Shown here: piece after piece, positions 18,511 through 26,937 of the stretch
How the letters are laid out: each line of letters begins with the position of its first letter
Position numbering within the stretch: the first letter of the stretch is position 1
Assembly: GCF_036013745.1 (NCBI RefSeq)
Contig: NZ_CP107880.1
Location: forward strand, 8,184,001-8,248,000
Origin: Streptomyces sp. NBC_00483
GTDB taxonomy: Bacteria; Actinomycetota; Actinomycetes; Streptomycetales; Streptomycetaceae
Length of the DNA stretch: 64,000 nt
Direction of reading: 5' to 3'
Made by a program: the position numbers and the translations under genes
The notes under the pieces: generated by a model
What the model was told of the DNA's origin: nothing
Database searches by the model: none
What the model saw: the letters and a program-made list of their open reading frames with translations, nothing else

Positions 18511-18846
18511 TACCCCTGGGGGAGTTGTGCCCGCATCAACGTCACCACCCCGCCGGTCTCTGTCACGCCTGCGCGAATGCATTCGCAGACTCCTGCTCGT
18601 CGAGCACTCGCCCTTCATGACCCTCTGACCTGAGTGACGCCTGACATCGTGGCCGAGCACACGCGAACGGCCACTGCCGGGCTGAGGACACACGTACCGT
18701 GGGCCTGACGTTTCCTCTCCAGAACCGTGTCCGGCCTTGAGCCTGTCGCCACGGTGCGTACCCGCCGTGAGAGCCGCAAGAGGGTGTTCCTCGCCGTTCC
18801 CCCTGAGGCGCTGCTCCCCACGGGGCGGCAGGGCGACGATGCACGG

Positions 18847-18970
18847 CTCACAGAGCGGGAGCGAAAGGTGCTCGACCTGACCGCCTGCGCAGCATCTTCG
18901 GTAAACTCGGCGCCGTCTCGCGGAGCGATGCGGTCAACAAGGGCCGCGCCGCGTCACTGCTCTCCGGGAG
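18847..18970 (+). pseudogene. LuxR-type HTH remnant, internally deleted
   Basis: One frame reads LTERERKVLDLTA, the first helix of a LuxR/NarL C-terminal domain. From about 18890 a shifted frame reads SIFGKLGAVSRSDAV followed by NKGRAASLL, the last helix of the same domain. The recognition helix between them is missing, so the fragment is a gene relic with a deletion and frame change. It lies between the ArsR-like gene and the MFS exporter with no partner. Confidence 0.5.
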
Positions 18971-19056
18971 ACGACCCGAGCACTTCTTCCAGTCCGCTTC
19001 CTTCTGGTTCGCTTCCGGCCGGCCCGGCTGTCTCTCTTGGTCGGGCCGGCCGTCAG

Positions 19057-20508
19057 TCAGGCGGACTTTTGAGCGGGGCGGCCGATGTAGGCGGCCACCA
19101 CACCGGCTCCGGCAAGCAGTACGACGCCGGCCACCACGAGTGCGATCCGGGTACCGGAACTGACCGACGTCCCGCCACCGATCACCGCGCCGAGCACGGC
19201 GACACCCAGCACGGCGCCGGTCTGACGCGCCGAGTTCAGCGCGCCGGAGGCGATACCGGACTGCTCCTTGGCGACCGAGCCCACGATCGCGGTCATCAGT
19301 GGCGGGATCGCGAAGGAGACGCCGAAGCCCAGAACCAGCAGGCCGATGCACATCGTGATGAGCCCGAGAGTGGAGTCCGCGGTGGAGGCGGACTGGATCA
19401 GTACGCCGACACCCATGAGCAGGAAGCCGGCGATGGCGGGCTTGCGGGCGCCGATCCGGCCCACGAGCCGGCCCGTGAAGATCGGGTTGAACGCGGTCGG
19501 CAGGGTGAGCGGCAGGAAGGCGAGGCCGGTGGTGAAGGCCGAGTAGCCGTGCGCCTCTTGGAAGAAGAGGGAGAGGACGAAGAGCACGCCCGAGAGCCCG
19601 AAGTTCACCAGGAGTCCGGCAAAGAGCCCCGCGGACAGGGTCCGGTTGCGGAACATGGCCAGCGGCAGCATCGGGGCGCTGGTCTCGGTCTCCTTGCGCC
19701 GCTCGGCGAGCAGGAAGAGCGCACCGGCGACCACGAACACCGCGAATCCGCCGAGCACCTGGGGCGAGCCCCAGCCCTCGGGTTCGCTCTCGATGAGGCC
19801 GTACGTCAGACCGGCGAGCGCCAGGACGGCGCTGACCTGGCCGGGCAGGTCGATGCCCTTGGACGCCTTGGGGACGCTGACCGGGGCGTACTTCATCGTG
19901 AGGACGATGCTGATGAGCGCGACCGGGACGTTGAGCAGGAAGATGGCCTGCCAGCCGAGCGTGTCGGTGAAGACTCCGCCGACCAGCGGCCCGGCCGCCA
20001 GCGCGGTGCCGCTGATCGCGGCCCAGGCGCCCATGGCCCGAGCGCGGGCCGCCGGGTCGGTGTAGGCGTGCGCGATGATCGCGAGCGACGTCGGCAGGAG
20101 CAGGGCCCCGGCCACACCGAGCAGGGCGCGCAGGGCGATCAGGGCTTCCATGGAGCCGACCGCGGCCGATGCTCCGGAGAGGATCGCGAACAGCCACAGG
20201 CCGGTGAGGAAAACCTTGCGGCCGCCGTAGCGGTCGGACAGCGCGCCGGCGGTGAGCAGCAGGGCTGCGAAGGTGAGCGTGTATCCGTTGGAGACCCACT
20301 GCAGTCCGCTGAGCGAACCGGACAGGTCTTCACCGATGGCCGGCAGTGCCACCGTGACCACGGTGGTGTCCAGCATGACCATGAAGTAGCCGAGCGAGAG
20401 TCCAAGAAGCAGGAGCCCCTTCGACTTCGATGCGGCGGAGGCTGTGCCGGGCGGGGCCCCGGGAGACGGCCGGGAGGTGTCGATCGGGCGGGTTGACTGG
20501 CTTGACAT
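19057..20508 (-). CDS. MFS drug exporter, DHA2 (14-helix) type
   Basis: 483 residues with 14 predicted hydrophobic segments. Signature motifs: GYFMVMLDTTVVTVALPAI (motif D1 of the EmrB/QacA group) in helix 1, GALSDRYGGRKVFLTGLW (motif A) in loop 2-3, and ALRALLGVAGALLLPTSLAII (motif B/C region). The protein should export small lipophilic or antibiotic-like compounds with proton antiport. It is divergent from a LysR gene (20714), the usual arrangement for a regulator controlling an exporter. A Ser/Pro-rich 28-residue N-terminal tail is cytoplasmic. Confidence 0.92.
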   Translation of the reverse strand: MSSQSTRPIDTSRPSPGAPPGTASAASKSKGLLLLGLSLGYFMVMLDTTVVTVALPAIGEDLSGSLSGLQWVSNGYTLTFAALLLTAGALSDRYGGRKVFLTGLWLFAILSGASAAVGSMEALIALRALLGVAGALLLPTSLAIIAHAYTDPAARARAMGAWAAISGTALAAGPLVGGVFTDTLGWQAIFLLNVPVALISIVLTMKYAPVSVPKASKGIDLPGQVSAVLALAGLTYGLIESEPEGWGSPQVLGGFAVFVVAGALFLLAERRKETETSAPMLPLAMFRNRTLSAGLFAGLLVNFGLSGVLFVLSLFFQEAHGYSAFTTGLAFLPLTLPTAFNPIFTGRLVGRIGARKPAIAGFLLMGVGVLIQSASTADSTLGLITMCIGLLVLGFGVSFAIPPLMTAIVGSVAKEQSGIASGALNSARQTGAVLGVAVLGAVIGGGTSVSSGTRIALVVAGVVLLAGAGVVAAYIGRPAQKSA

Positions 20509-20713
20509 GGCTGTCCTCCCAGGAAGGTACGGGGAGATACCGGGATGAATGCCGCTGCAGGCGGCACGACATATCGCCGGGACCGGTTGTGAGCAGGGGG
20601 CGATAGTTGGAATCCTGGCAGTGCGCGGTCAGTTGCAGAAGCGGGCGCTTCCGATGGCGAGCATCGGCGGAGCCGATCGACCCTCGACGGAGCGGATCGG
20701 AAAGGCAGGGCCT

Positions 20714-21625
20714 GTGGAACTGCGTCACCTGCGGACGTTCCGGACTGTGGCGCGCACGCTCAACTTCACCCGCGCAGCGGCAGAGCTGAACTACGCGCAG
20801 TCGAGTGTTACCGAGCAGATCCAGGCCCTGGAGTCCGAGCTCTCGGTCAAGCTCTTCGACCGCACGAGCCGCAAGCTGACGCTGACCCCGGCCGGCGAAC
20901 GGCTCGTCGACTACGCGGACCAGATGCTGCTCCTCGTGCAGGAGGCGCGCACCGCTGTCGAGGACGAGGGTCAGGAACCCGGTGGCCAGCTGATGGTCGG
21001 CGGCCTGGAGACACTCTGCGCGCACCGGCTGCCGGCGATCCTCGCCCGCTACCGCCAGAACCACCCGCGCGTTCAAGTGACGCTGCGCGAGGGTGGCCGC
21101 GGTGAGCTCTACGAATGGGTCCGGCGCGGCGAGATCGATGTCGCGCTCACCTTCGGCCAGGCACCCGACGACAAGCCCTTCGTGAGCGAGAGCCTTGCCA
21201 CGGACCGGCTGATGGTGGTCATGCCCATTGGCCACCGACTCGCCTCGTACGCCCAGGTCGGTGGCGGTGACCTGCGCGGAGAGTCATTCCTCGCCACTCC
21301 ACAGGGCTGTGGATTCCGGGAGATGCTCGACAGCTTGATCCACACACTCGGCGTGGATGCACCGGTCATCGACACCCAAGTCGCGAGCATGGCCGCGCTC
21401 GGCCAGTGCGCAGCTGCGGGCATGGGCAGCGCCCTGCTGCCCGAGATCGCCGCGGCCGGACCCGCCGCTCGGGGCGAGGTGGCCGCGATCCCGCTGACGG
21501 GAAGCGCCTCGCAGACCGCAGTCACGATGACCTGGCTTCGCCGAGCTGAACTACGACCCAGCGTCGCGGCGTTCCTCGATACCGCGTGCTCGGCCTTCAG
21601 GGAAATGGCCTCCGAGCGAGCCTGA
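20714..21625 (+). CDS. LysR-family transcriptional regulator
   Basis: 303 residues from GTG 20714 (GGCAGGG upstream), giving the canonical LysR start VELRHLRTFRTVARTLNFTRAAAELNYAQSSVTEQIQALE. The HTH spans residues 1-60 and the effector domain 90-300 (LMVGGLETLCAHRLPAIL, ALTFGQAPDDKPFVSE, VASMAALGQCAAAGMGSALLP). It is divergent from the DHA2 exporter with a 205-bp shared region, so it most likely regulates that exporter. No clear T-N11-A box was picked out. The terminal inverted repeat of the ISL3 remnant begins 6 bp after its stop. Confidence 0.9.
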   Translation: MELRHLRTFRTVARTLNFTRAAAELNYAQSSVTEQIQALESELSVKLFDRTSRKLTLTPAGERLVDYADQMLLLVQEARTAVEDEGQEPGGQLMVGGLETLCAHRLPAILARYRQNHPRVQVTLREGGRGELYEWVRRGEIDVALTFGQAPDDKPFVSESLATDRLMVVMPIGHRLASYAQVGGGDLRGESFLATPQGCGFREMLDSLIHTLGVDAPVIDTQVASMAALGQCAAAGMGSALLPEIAAAGPAARGEVAAIPLTGSASQTAVTMTWLRRAELRPSVAAFLDTACSAFREMASERA

Positions 21626-21630
21626 CCGGG

Positions 21631-21654
21631 GAGTGTCAAGTTAACGGCCCTGTC
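21631..21654 (+). repeat. ISL3 remnant, left terminal inverted repeat
   Basis: Begins GAGTGTC and ends AACGGCCCTGTC. It matches the reverse complement of 22531-22554 at 21 of 24 positions. No target-site duplication is visible outside it. Confidence 0.8.
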
Positions 21655-22530
21655 CCGCGGCGGGCTTCAAGAGTGGGGCGAAGTCCCTGACACAAGTGGC
21701 CAGTTCGGTCATCTCGATGCAGAAGGCGATGAGTTTGGCCAAGAGGTCGTGTTGCCCGGCCTTGAGGTTGGCGGGCCCGGTGAGCAGCATCCGGGCGAGC
21801 CGGCGGGCGGAGATGTGGCTGCGGTCGGCGTCCGCGCGGCCTTGGTGGATGTACTTGTGCAGGAGATTGAGGCAGCCCGTGAAGCCGAGTGCCTTGATCT
21901 CTTCGAAGAGATGCAGGACGGGGATGGCGGGGGCCTCGGCCCGGCGTTTGCACAGGTGCTCACGGTAGGGATCGGCCAAGCTGGGCACGGTACTTGGGGA
22001 CGCGGAGTATCCGCTCGGGCCGATCGGCGCGCGTAGCGTCTGACGGTGTTCAGGGCCAGTTGCAGACGGCGGGCACATTCGAGCAGGCCCACGCCCTGGT
22101 CGAGCAGGGTGTCGGCCGTGCGGTCGGGCAGCACGTCGATCCGCTCGTGGGTCTCGGCGTCGATCACGACGGTGGCATAACGGTGCCGCCGGCGCAGCGC
22201 GAAGTCGTCGACGCCGATCACACGGGGTATTCGTCCGGTGGGCAGGGGATGCGCAACAGGGTGCGCAGAGCGAGCGGTGCGGCGCTGGAATCGCTCCAGT
22301 ACCCCGGGCGCCTGCGGTCGGCGCGCTGTAGTCCGCGTTCGGGTGCGACGGCTGCTGTGTCCCACCCGCGGCTGCCGCCACACCTTCCGCGAAGGATCCG
22401 CTCGCCCTACTCGATCACATCCTCGATGGTCAGCGGCGATAGTCCCGAAAACATCACATCCACAAGCTCGTTGACATCCAGCACGTGACTGTCCACGACC
22501 CTGCCAACTCTGCGTCACCGCCGAAGGTGA

Positions 22531-22554
22531 GACAGGGCCGTTCATTGGACACTC
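22531..22554 (-). repeat. ISL3 remnant, right terminal inverted repeat (overlaps an ABC permease 3' end)
   Basis: The reverse complement begins GAGTGTC and ends AACGGCCCTGTC, pairing with 21631-21654. The last codons and the stop of the ABC permease gene (22542) are formed by this repeat. Confidence 0.8.
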
Positions 22555-23537
22555 ACCTTCAGCAGCCGCTTTCGCGTCCACCAGACGCCCAGCACACCGA
22601 GTCCGACGGCGAGGCCGAGGAAGACGCCGATCTCTGCCCACTGCAGGGGCCAGAAGTTGTCGGCGGCCTGGTAGGTGACGCGTTGGTGGTAGCCGGCCTT
22701 GGCCAGGGCGTCGATGCATGACTTGATCGATTCGCAGTGGGTGTATGCGGGTGGCATGGCGTGGGCCGGGTGGCCGGTGGCGTCGAGGGTCTGCTCGGCG
22801 GTGACCCAGACGTCGGGCTTGCCGGTGTCGATGTGGGAGACGGAGTCGAGGAGGTAGTTCGCCATGCGGTCGTGGGTGAAGGGGACGGTGATGGTGGTGG
22901 CGGGGGCCAGGTGCTCGCGGATCCACATCGGCATGGACAACAGGGCCGCGGTGTATGTCGCCAGCGTGGCGGCCATGGCGGGGAGTGTGCGGCGGATGAC
23001 GATGCCGAAGAGGACGCCGAGGGCGAAGGCGAAGGCGGCGTAGCCGAGCGGGACGATGCCGCGGGCGCTGAAGATCGCCGGGTCGATGCGGGGGACGAAG
23101 TTGTCCGTGTTGTCGGATCCGCCCGCGGCGACCGCCTGGTCGACGGGGCTGCTCCACCAGGTGACCGCGAGGCTGATCAGCGCGGTGGCGGCGACCGCGG
23201 TCAGACCGGTGAGGGTGAGTTTGGTGACCAGCCAGCGGGTGCGGGTGACGCCCTGGTTCCAGGCGAGGCGGTGGGTGCCCGTCTCCAGTTCGCGGGAGAC
23301 GAGCGGGGCGCCCCAGAACATGCCGATGAGGGCGGGCACGAGGAGGACGGTCACGCCGCCGACGAAGTAGAGGGTGGTGTCGGTGGGGGAGAGCTGCTGG
23401 ACGAGGCCGCGGCCGGCGGTGGTGTGCAGGCCGGCCAGGTGGGGGCCGGTCGCGGCGAGGAGGGCGGCGAGGGCGGCCAGCGCGGCGATGACCGCCGTTG
23501 CCTGCGTGCGCAGTTGGCGCCAGGTCAGCCAGATCAT
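22542..23537 (-). CDS. ABC-2-like transporter permease
   Basis: 331 residues. Six hydrophobic segments are visible (near residues 13-33, 58-78, 110-130, 165-200, and a final one [24 protein letters not shown]), with a ~100-residue extracellular part between the last two ([24 protein letters not shown]). The N-terminal [16 protein letters not shown] is typical of actinobacterial ABC-2 subfamily permeases. Start ATG 23537 overlaps the ATPase stop (ATGA). The last residues (SVQ) and the stop lie inside the ISL3 terminal repeat, so the original C-terminus has been replaced; loss is probably a few residues only. Substrate unknown. Confidence 0.85.
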   Translation of the reverse strand: MIWLTWRQLRTQATAVIAALAALAALLAATGPHLAGLHTTAGRGLVQQLSPTDTTLYFVGGVTVLLVPALIGMFWGAPLVSRELETGTHRLAWNQGVTRTRWLVTKLTLTGLTAVAATALISLAVTWWSSPVDQAVAAGGSDNTDNFVPRIDPAIFSARGIVPLGYAAFAFALGVLFGIVIRRTLPAMAATLATYTAALLSMPMWIREHLAPATTITVPFTHDRMANYLLDSVSHIDTGKPDVWVTAEQTLDATGHPAHAMPPAYTHCESIKSCIDALAKAGYHQRVTYQAADNFWPLQWAEIGVFLGLAVGLGVLGVWWTRKRLLKVSVQ

Positions 23538-24472
23538 CGGTGGGTCTCCAGGTCGGCGGCGGGGCGGGAGCCCGGTTCGGTGGTGGGGGGCGTCCGACTG
23601 CCGATGTAGGCCAGGACGATGTCTTCGAGGGGGAGCGGGCCGGCTGTCCAGGAGTCATCGCCGGCGGGCGGCGTCGTGGCGCGTACGACGAGGGTGGTCC
23701 GTGCGTCGGTGCGGGATGTCGAGACGACGTGGTGTCCGGCCGGTAGGTCGGCCGCGGTGTCGGCCGGGCCGGTGAGCCGGTGGTGACCGGCCAGCAAGTC
23801 GTCGATGTCGGCGCTGACTTGGACCCGTGAGTCCACGAGCACGATCACGTGGTCGCAGACCCGCTCCACGTCGGAGACGAGGTGGGAGGAGAGTAGGACG
23901 GTCATCTCCTGTCCGGCGATCGCGTCCGTGAGGTCGTCGAGGAACTCGCGGCGGGCCAGCGGGTCCAGGGCGGCGACGGGCTCGTCGAGGACGAGGAGTT
24001 CGGGGCGTTTGGCGAGGCCGAGAGTGAGGGCGAGCTGGGCGCGCTGCCCGCCGGACAGGCGTCCGGCCCGCCGGCCGGGGTCGAGGCCGATGCGGCGGAT
24101 CCGGTCGCGGGCCAGGGTGGCGTCCCAGCTGGGGTTGAGGCGGGCGCCGACCTCGAGGTGGTCGGCGACGGTCAGGCCCGCGTACGTGGGGGTGTCCTGG
24201 GCGACGAAACCGACCTTGGCGAGTTGCGCCGGGCCGGTGGCCGGGCGGCCGCCGCAGACCTCGATGGTGCCTGTGGTCGGGGCGAGCATGCCGGAGGCGA
24301 GGTTCAACAGGGTTGATTTTCCAGCCCCGTTGGGGCCTACCAGGCCGACGATGCGGCCCGCGGGGACATCCAGGCTGCAGTCCGACAGTGCCCATTGCTG
24401 TCGGTATTTCTTGCCCAGGCCCCGGGCTCTCAGCGCGACAGGTGCGGCAGGCGGGTCGGTCGTGGGGGTCAT
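23534..24472 (-). CDS. ABC transporter ATP-binding protein
   Basis: 312 residues from ATG 24472 with GAGGAGG 8 bases upstream. Walker [10 protein letters not shown] (near residue 46), Q-loop [11 protein letters not shown], signature [16 protein letters not shown], Walker B LLVLDEP, H-loop LLSSHLVSD. The C-terminal 80 residues form the regulatory extension usual in DrrA/CcmA-type subunits. It works with the downstream permease as an exporter, and lies divergent from a two-component system (24695), a common Streptomyces arrangement where the regulator controls the transporter. Confidence 0.92.
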   Translation of the reverse strand: MTPTTDPPAAPVALRARGLGKKYRQQWALSDCSLDVPAGRIVGLVGPNGAGKSTLLNLASGMLAPTTGTIEVCGGRPATGPAQLAKVGFVAQDTPTYAGLTVADHLEVGARLNPSWDATLARDRIRRIGLDPGRRAGRLSGGQRAQLALTLGLAKRPELLVLDEPVAALDPLARREFLDDLTDAIAGQEMTVLLSSHLVSDVERVCDHVIVLVDSRVQVSADIDDLLAGHHRLTGPADTAADLPAGHHVVSTSRTDARTTLVVRATTPPAGDDSWTAGPLPLEDIVLAYIGSRTPPTTEPGSRPAADLETHR

Positions 24473-24694
24473 GCGGCAGCCTCCTCGGCGGGCCGATCCG
24501 TGTGACCGGCACCGCTGGACGCTATGAGCGGACGGCGGATGAGCGCGTCCGGCGCTCGGACCCTTTCCGCTCCTGCGCGCGGAGGACCCCGGCCGGCGTC
24601 CTCCGTCAGATGTAGACGAGCGAAGTACGCGAGCGCGCGACCACGGTCTGAAGGGAGGACGCCGCCGGCCTGTGCTGCCTGTGACAATCGGTGG

Positions 24695-25984
24695 GTGACG
24701 AACGCATCGGCGGCGGACCGCCTGCGGGACGGGTTCGCGGCGCTGCGGCGGCCGACGGGTCCCTTGCCCCGGCCCACCAGACGTGACCTGATCCTCGACG
24801 GGGCCTTCGCCCTGTTCGCCGTGATCGCCGCGGTCAACTCCGGCCTGAGCGTCGGCATGGACCGCACGTACAAGATCGTCGATGGCACGGTGCGCCTGGT
24901 CGAGGGGTCCGGGAACTACGTCGGCGCGCTGGCGCCGATGCTTCTGTGCTCCCTGCCGCTGGCCCTGCGCCGCCGTTACCCGCTGGCCGTGCTCTGGGTG
25001 GTGATCGCCGCGGTGCTGATGGCGCCGGGCAGCGAAGCGCGGATGATCCTCTACGCCACGCTGGTCGCGACGTACTCCGCCGTCATGCACAGCCCGTACC
25101 GGATCCTGACCCTGGCGAGCGTCGCCGTGGCGCTGCTCGTCCTGAACGGCGCCAGGACGCCGGACGTGCCCACCATCCAGAATGAGTACGTGCCGCTGCT
25201 CATCCTGCTGCCGCTCACCATCGTCGCGGACGGCATGCGGCAGTGGCGGCTGCGTGCCGACGCGCGCCAGGAACGCATGGCGGCGCTGGAGCGCGAGCGG
25301 GCCGAGGAGTTGCGCCGCGCCGCCGAGCGCGAGCGGGCCCGGATCGCCCGCGAACTGCACGACGTGGTCACCCACAACGTCTCCATGATGGTCATCCAGG
25401 CCGGCGCCGCGCGGAAGGTCATGGACGCCGAGCCCGAGATGGCCCGCGAGGCACTCCTGGCCGTGGAAGCGGGCGGCCGCTCGGCCATGGCCGAGCTGCG
25501 GCACACCATGGGACTGCTCACCATGAACGCCGCCGACGATCCCTCCGATCCCGCTGTTCCTGCGGGCCGCACGGCGCCCGCCGAGGGGCTTGCCCCGCAA
25601 CCCGGCCTGGACCAACTCGACGCGCTCGTCGGGCGGGTGCGCGAGGCGGGCCTGAGCGTCGAGATGACGGCGACCGGCACCCGCCGCCCGGTCTCCTCCG
25701 GCATCGGCCTCGCCGTCTACCGCGTGGTCCAGGAGGCGCTGACCAACACCACGAAGCACGCACGGGGCGCGACGGCGACCGTGACGCTCGCCTACGAGCC
25801 CGACGCCCTGCGCATAGACGTCACCGACACCGGCGGCACACCGGGTGCGGACGCTGCCGGCGGGGGTCATGGGCTGATGGGACTGCGGGAGAGAATCTCG
25901 GTCTACGGCGGAACACTCGACGCCGGACCGAGACCTGACGGCGGCTTCCGGATCGCCGCCACGATCCCCCTGGAGGCATTGTGA
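24695..25984 (+). CDS. Sensor histidine kinase, NarL/DesK type (HisKA_3)
   Basis: 429 residues from GTG 24695. Six hydrophobic segments cover about residues 28-165. A short coiled coil (ARQERMAALERERAEELRRAAERERARIARELHDVVTHNVSMMVIQAGAARKV is its core region) carries the dimerisation/phosphoacceptor motif ARELHDVVTHNVS with the phospho-His. The HATPase_c domain includes AVYRVVQEALTNTTKHA (N-box) and GGGHGLMGLRERISVYGG (G-box). Its partner regulator overlaps its 3' end (GTGA). It probably senses envelope stress or an antibiotic and controls the divergent ABC exporter. Confidence 0.92.
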   Translation: MTNASAADRLRDGFAALRRPTGPLPRPTRRDLILDGAFALFAVIAAVNSGLSVGMDRTYKIVDGTVRLVEGSGNYVGALAPMLLCSLPLALRRRYPLAVLWVVIAAVLMAPGSEARMILYATLVATYSAVMHSPYRILTLASVAVALLVLNGARTPDVPTIQNEYVPLLILLPLTIVADGMRQWRLRADARQERMAALERERAEELRRAAERERARIARELHDVVTHNVSMMVIQAGAARKVMDAEPEMAREALLAVEAGGRSAMAELRHTMGLLTMNAADDPSDPAVPAGRTAPAEGLAPQPGLDQLDALVGRVREAGLSVEMTATGTRRPVSSGIGLAVYRVVQEALTNTTKHARGATATVTLAYEPDALRIDVTDTGGTPGADAAGGGHGLMGLRERISVYGGTLDAGPRPDGGFRIAATIPLEAL

Positions 25985-26691
25985 CGCACCACCCGCTGCG
26001 TGTCGTGGTCGCCGACGACCAGGCGCTCGTCCGCACCGGCTTCCGCATGATCCTCAAGGCCGACGGCATCGACGTGGTCGCCGAGGCGGCTCACGGCGCC
26101 GAGGCGGTGGACGCCGTGCTCCGCACTCGCCCTGACGTGGTCCTCATGGACATCCGGATGCCCGAACTCGACGGTCTGGAGGCCACCCGCCGCATCCTGC
26201 GCGAGTTCCCTGACGCGGCCACGGCACCCCGTGTGATCATGCTGACCACCTTCGACCTCGACGACCTCGTCTACGAGGCGCTGTCGGCCGGCGCCAGCGG
26301 TTTCCTCCTCAAGGACGTCACCCCGGAACACCTCGTCGCCGCCGTCCGCCTCGTCCGCACCGGCGACGCACTCCTCGCCCCGGCCATCACCCGCCGCCTC
26401 GTCGAACGCCATGCCCGCCAGGCACCCGAGGCGGAGCCCACCGCGCCGCATCCCGGCCTGTCCGCCCTGACCCCGCGCGAACTCGACGTCCTGCGCCTGC
26501 TCGCCCAGGGCCTGAGCAACTCCGAACTCGCCGCCCGCCTCCACCTGTCCGAGACCACCGTCAAGACGCACGTCTCCCGCATCCTCGCCAAGCTCCAGCT
26601 CCGCGACCGTGTGCAGGCGGTGGTGACGGCCTACGAGACGGGACTGGTCTCGGCCGGACCGAGTCCTACGGGCGAGGCGCGCCAGGGCTGA
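25981..26691 (+). CDS. NarL-family response regulator
   Basis: 236 residues, GTG start overlapping the kinase stop. Receiver domain: VVVADDQALVRTGF with the acidic pair, phosphoacceptor Asp in VVLMDIRMPELDGLEA (near residue 54), the Thr/Lys switch residues in MLTTFD and GFLLKD. LuxR-type HTH from about residue 160: LTPRELDVLRLLAQGLSNSELAARLHLSETTVKTHVSRIL. A complete partner for the upstream kinase. Ends 13 bp from the convergent tatA-like gene. Confidence 0.93.
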   Translation: MTHHPLRVVVADDQALVRTGFRMILKADGIDVVAEAAHGAEAVDAVLRTRPDVVLMDIRMPELDGLEATRRILREFPDAATAPRVIMLTTFDLDDLVYEALSAGASGFLLKDVTPEHLVAAVRLVRTGDALLAPAITRRLVERHARQAPEAEPTAPHPGLSALTPRELDVLRLLAQGLSNSELAARLHLSETTVKTHVSRILAKLQLRDRVQAVVTAYETGLVSAGPSPTGEARQG

Positions 26692-26704
26692 CAGGAGGGC
26701 GGTG

Positions 26705-26935
26705 TCACTGACGCGGTGTCCCCTGATCGTCCCGTGGCGGGATCGTCTCCCCCGGGACGACGCGGGGTGCCGGAGCATCGGTGCTCTGTCCGTCCTGCTC
26801 CTTCAAGGCCCTGGCCTCCGCCTTGAGGATGCGGGCCGACTTGCCCGCGCTGCGGGTGAGTTCGGGCAGTTTCTTCACGCCGACCACGATGGCGATCACG
26901 ATCAGGATGACGGCTATCTCGCTGAGTCCGAACAT
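26705..26935 (-). CDS. tatA: TatA/E-like twin-arginine translocase subunit
   Basis: 76 residues: one N-terminal membrane helix (LSEIAVILIVIAIVVGVKKLPELTRSAGKSARILKAEARAL), with the FG..E and amphipathic helix pattern of TatA, and a hydrophilic Pro/Asp-rich tail. TatA oligomers form the conductance path for folded proteins. It lacks neighbouring tatB/tatC and may be an extra TatA copy; in Streptomyces the main tatAC locus lies elsewhere. The Phe-Gly at residues 2-3 and the length fit well. Confidence 0.85.
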   Translation of the reverse strand: MFGLSEIAVILIVIAIVVGVKKLPELTRSAGKSARILKAEARALKEQDGQSTDAPAPRVVPGETIPPRDDQGTPRQ

Positions 26936-26937
26936 GG

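Larger units (their letters stand above)
21631..22554 (-). mobile_element. Decayed ISL3-family insertion sequence
   Basis: A 924-bp element bounded by 24-bp terminal inverted repeats (21 of 24 match), shorter than a full ISL3 (~1.4 kb). The minus strand carries recognisable pieces of the transposase: N-terminus [23 protein letters not shown] followed by an in-frame stop near 22399, [15 protein letters not shown] near 22290, the DDE strand [19 protein letters not shown] near 22200, an HTH insert ([19 protein letters not shown]) and the C-terminus ([10 protein letters not shown]... to 21641) in another frame. The zinc-finger piece [17 protein letters not shown] is on the plus strand, which points to an internal inversion of about 80 bp. 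Several deletions and frame changes make it inactive. Confidence 0.8.

Noticed and set aside
18727..20496. A 589-residue plus-strand frame opposite the MFS exporter
   Set aside because: Its sequence is Gly/Arg/Glu/Asp low-complexity and matches no family. The minus strand has 14 membrane helices with MFS motifs.
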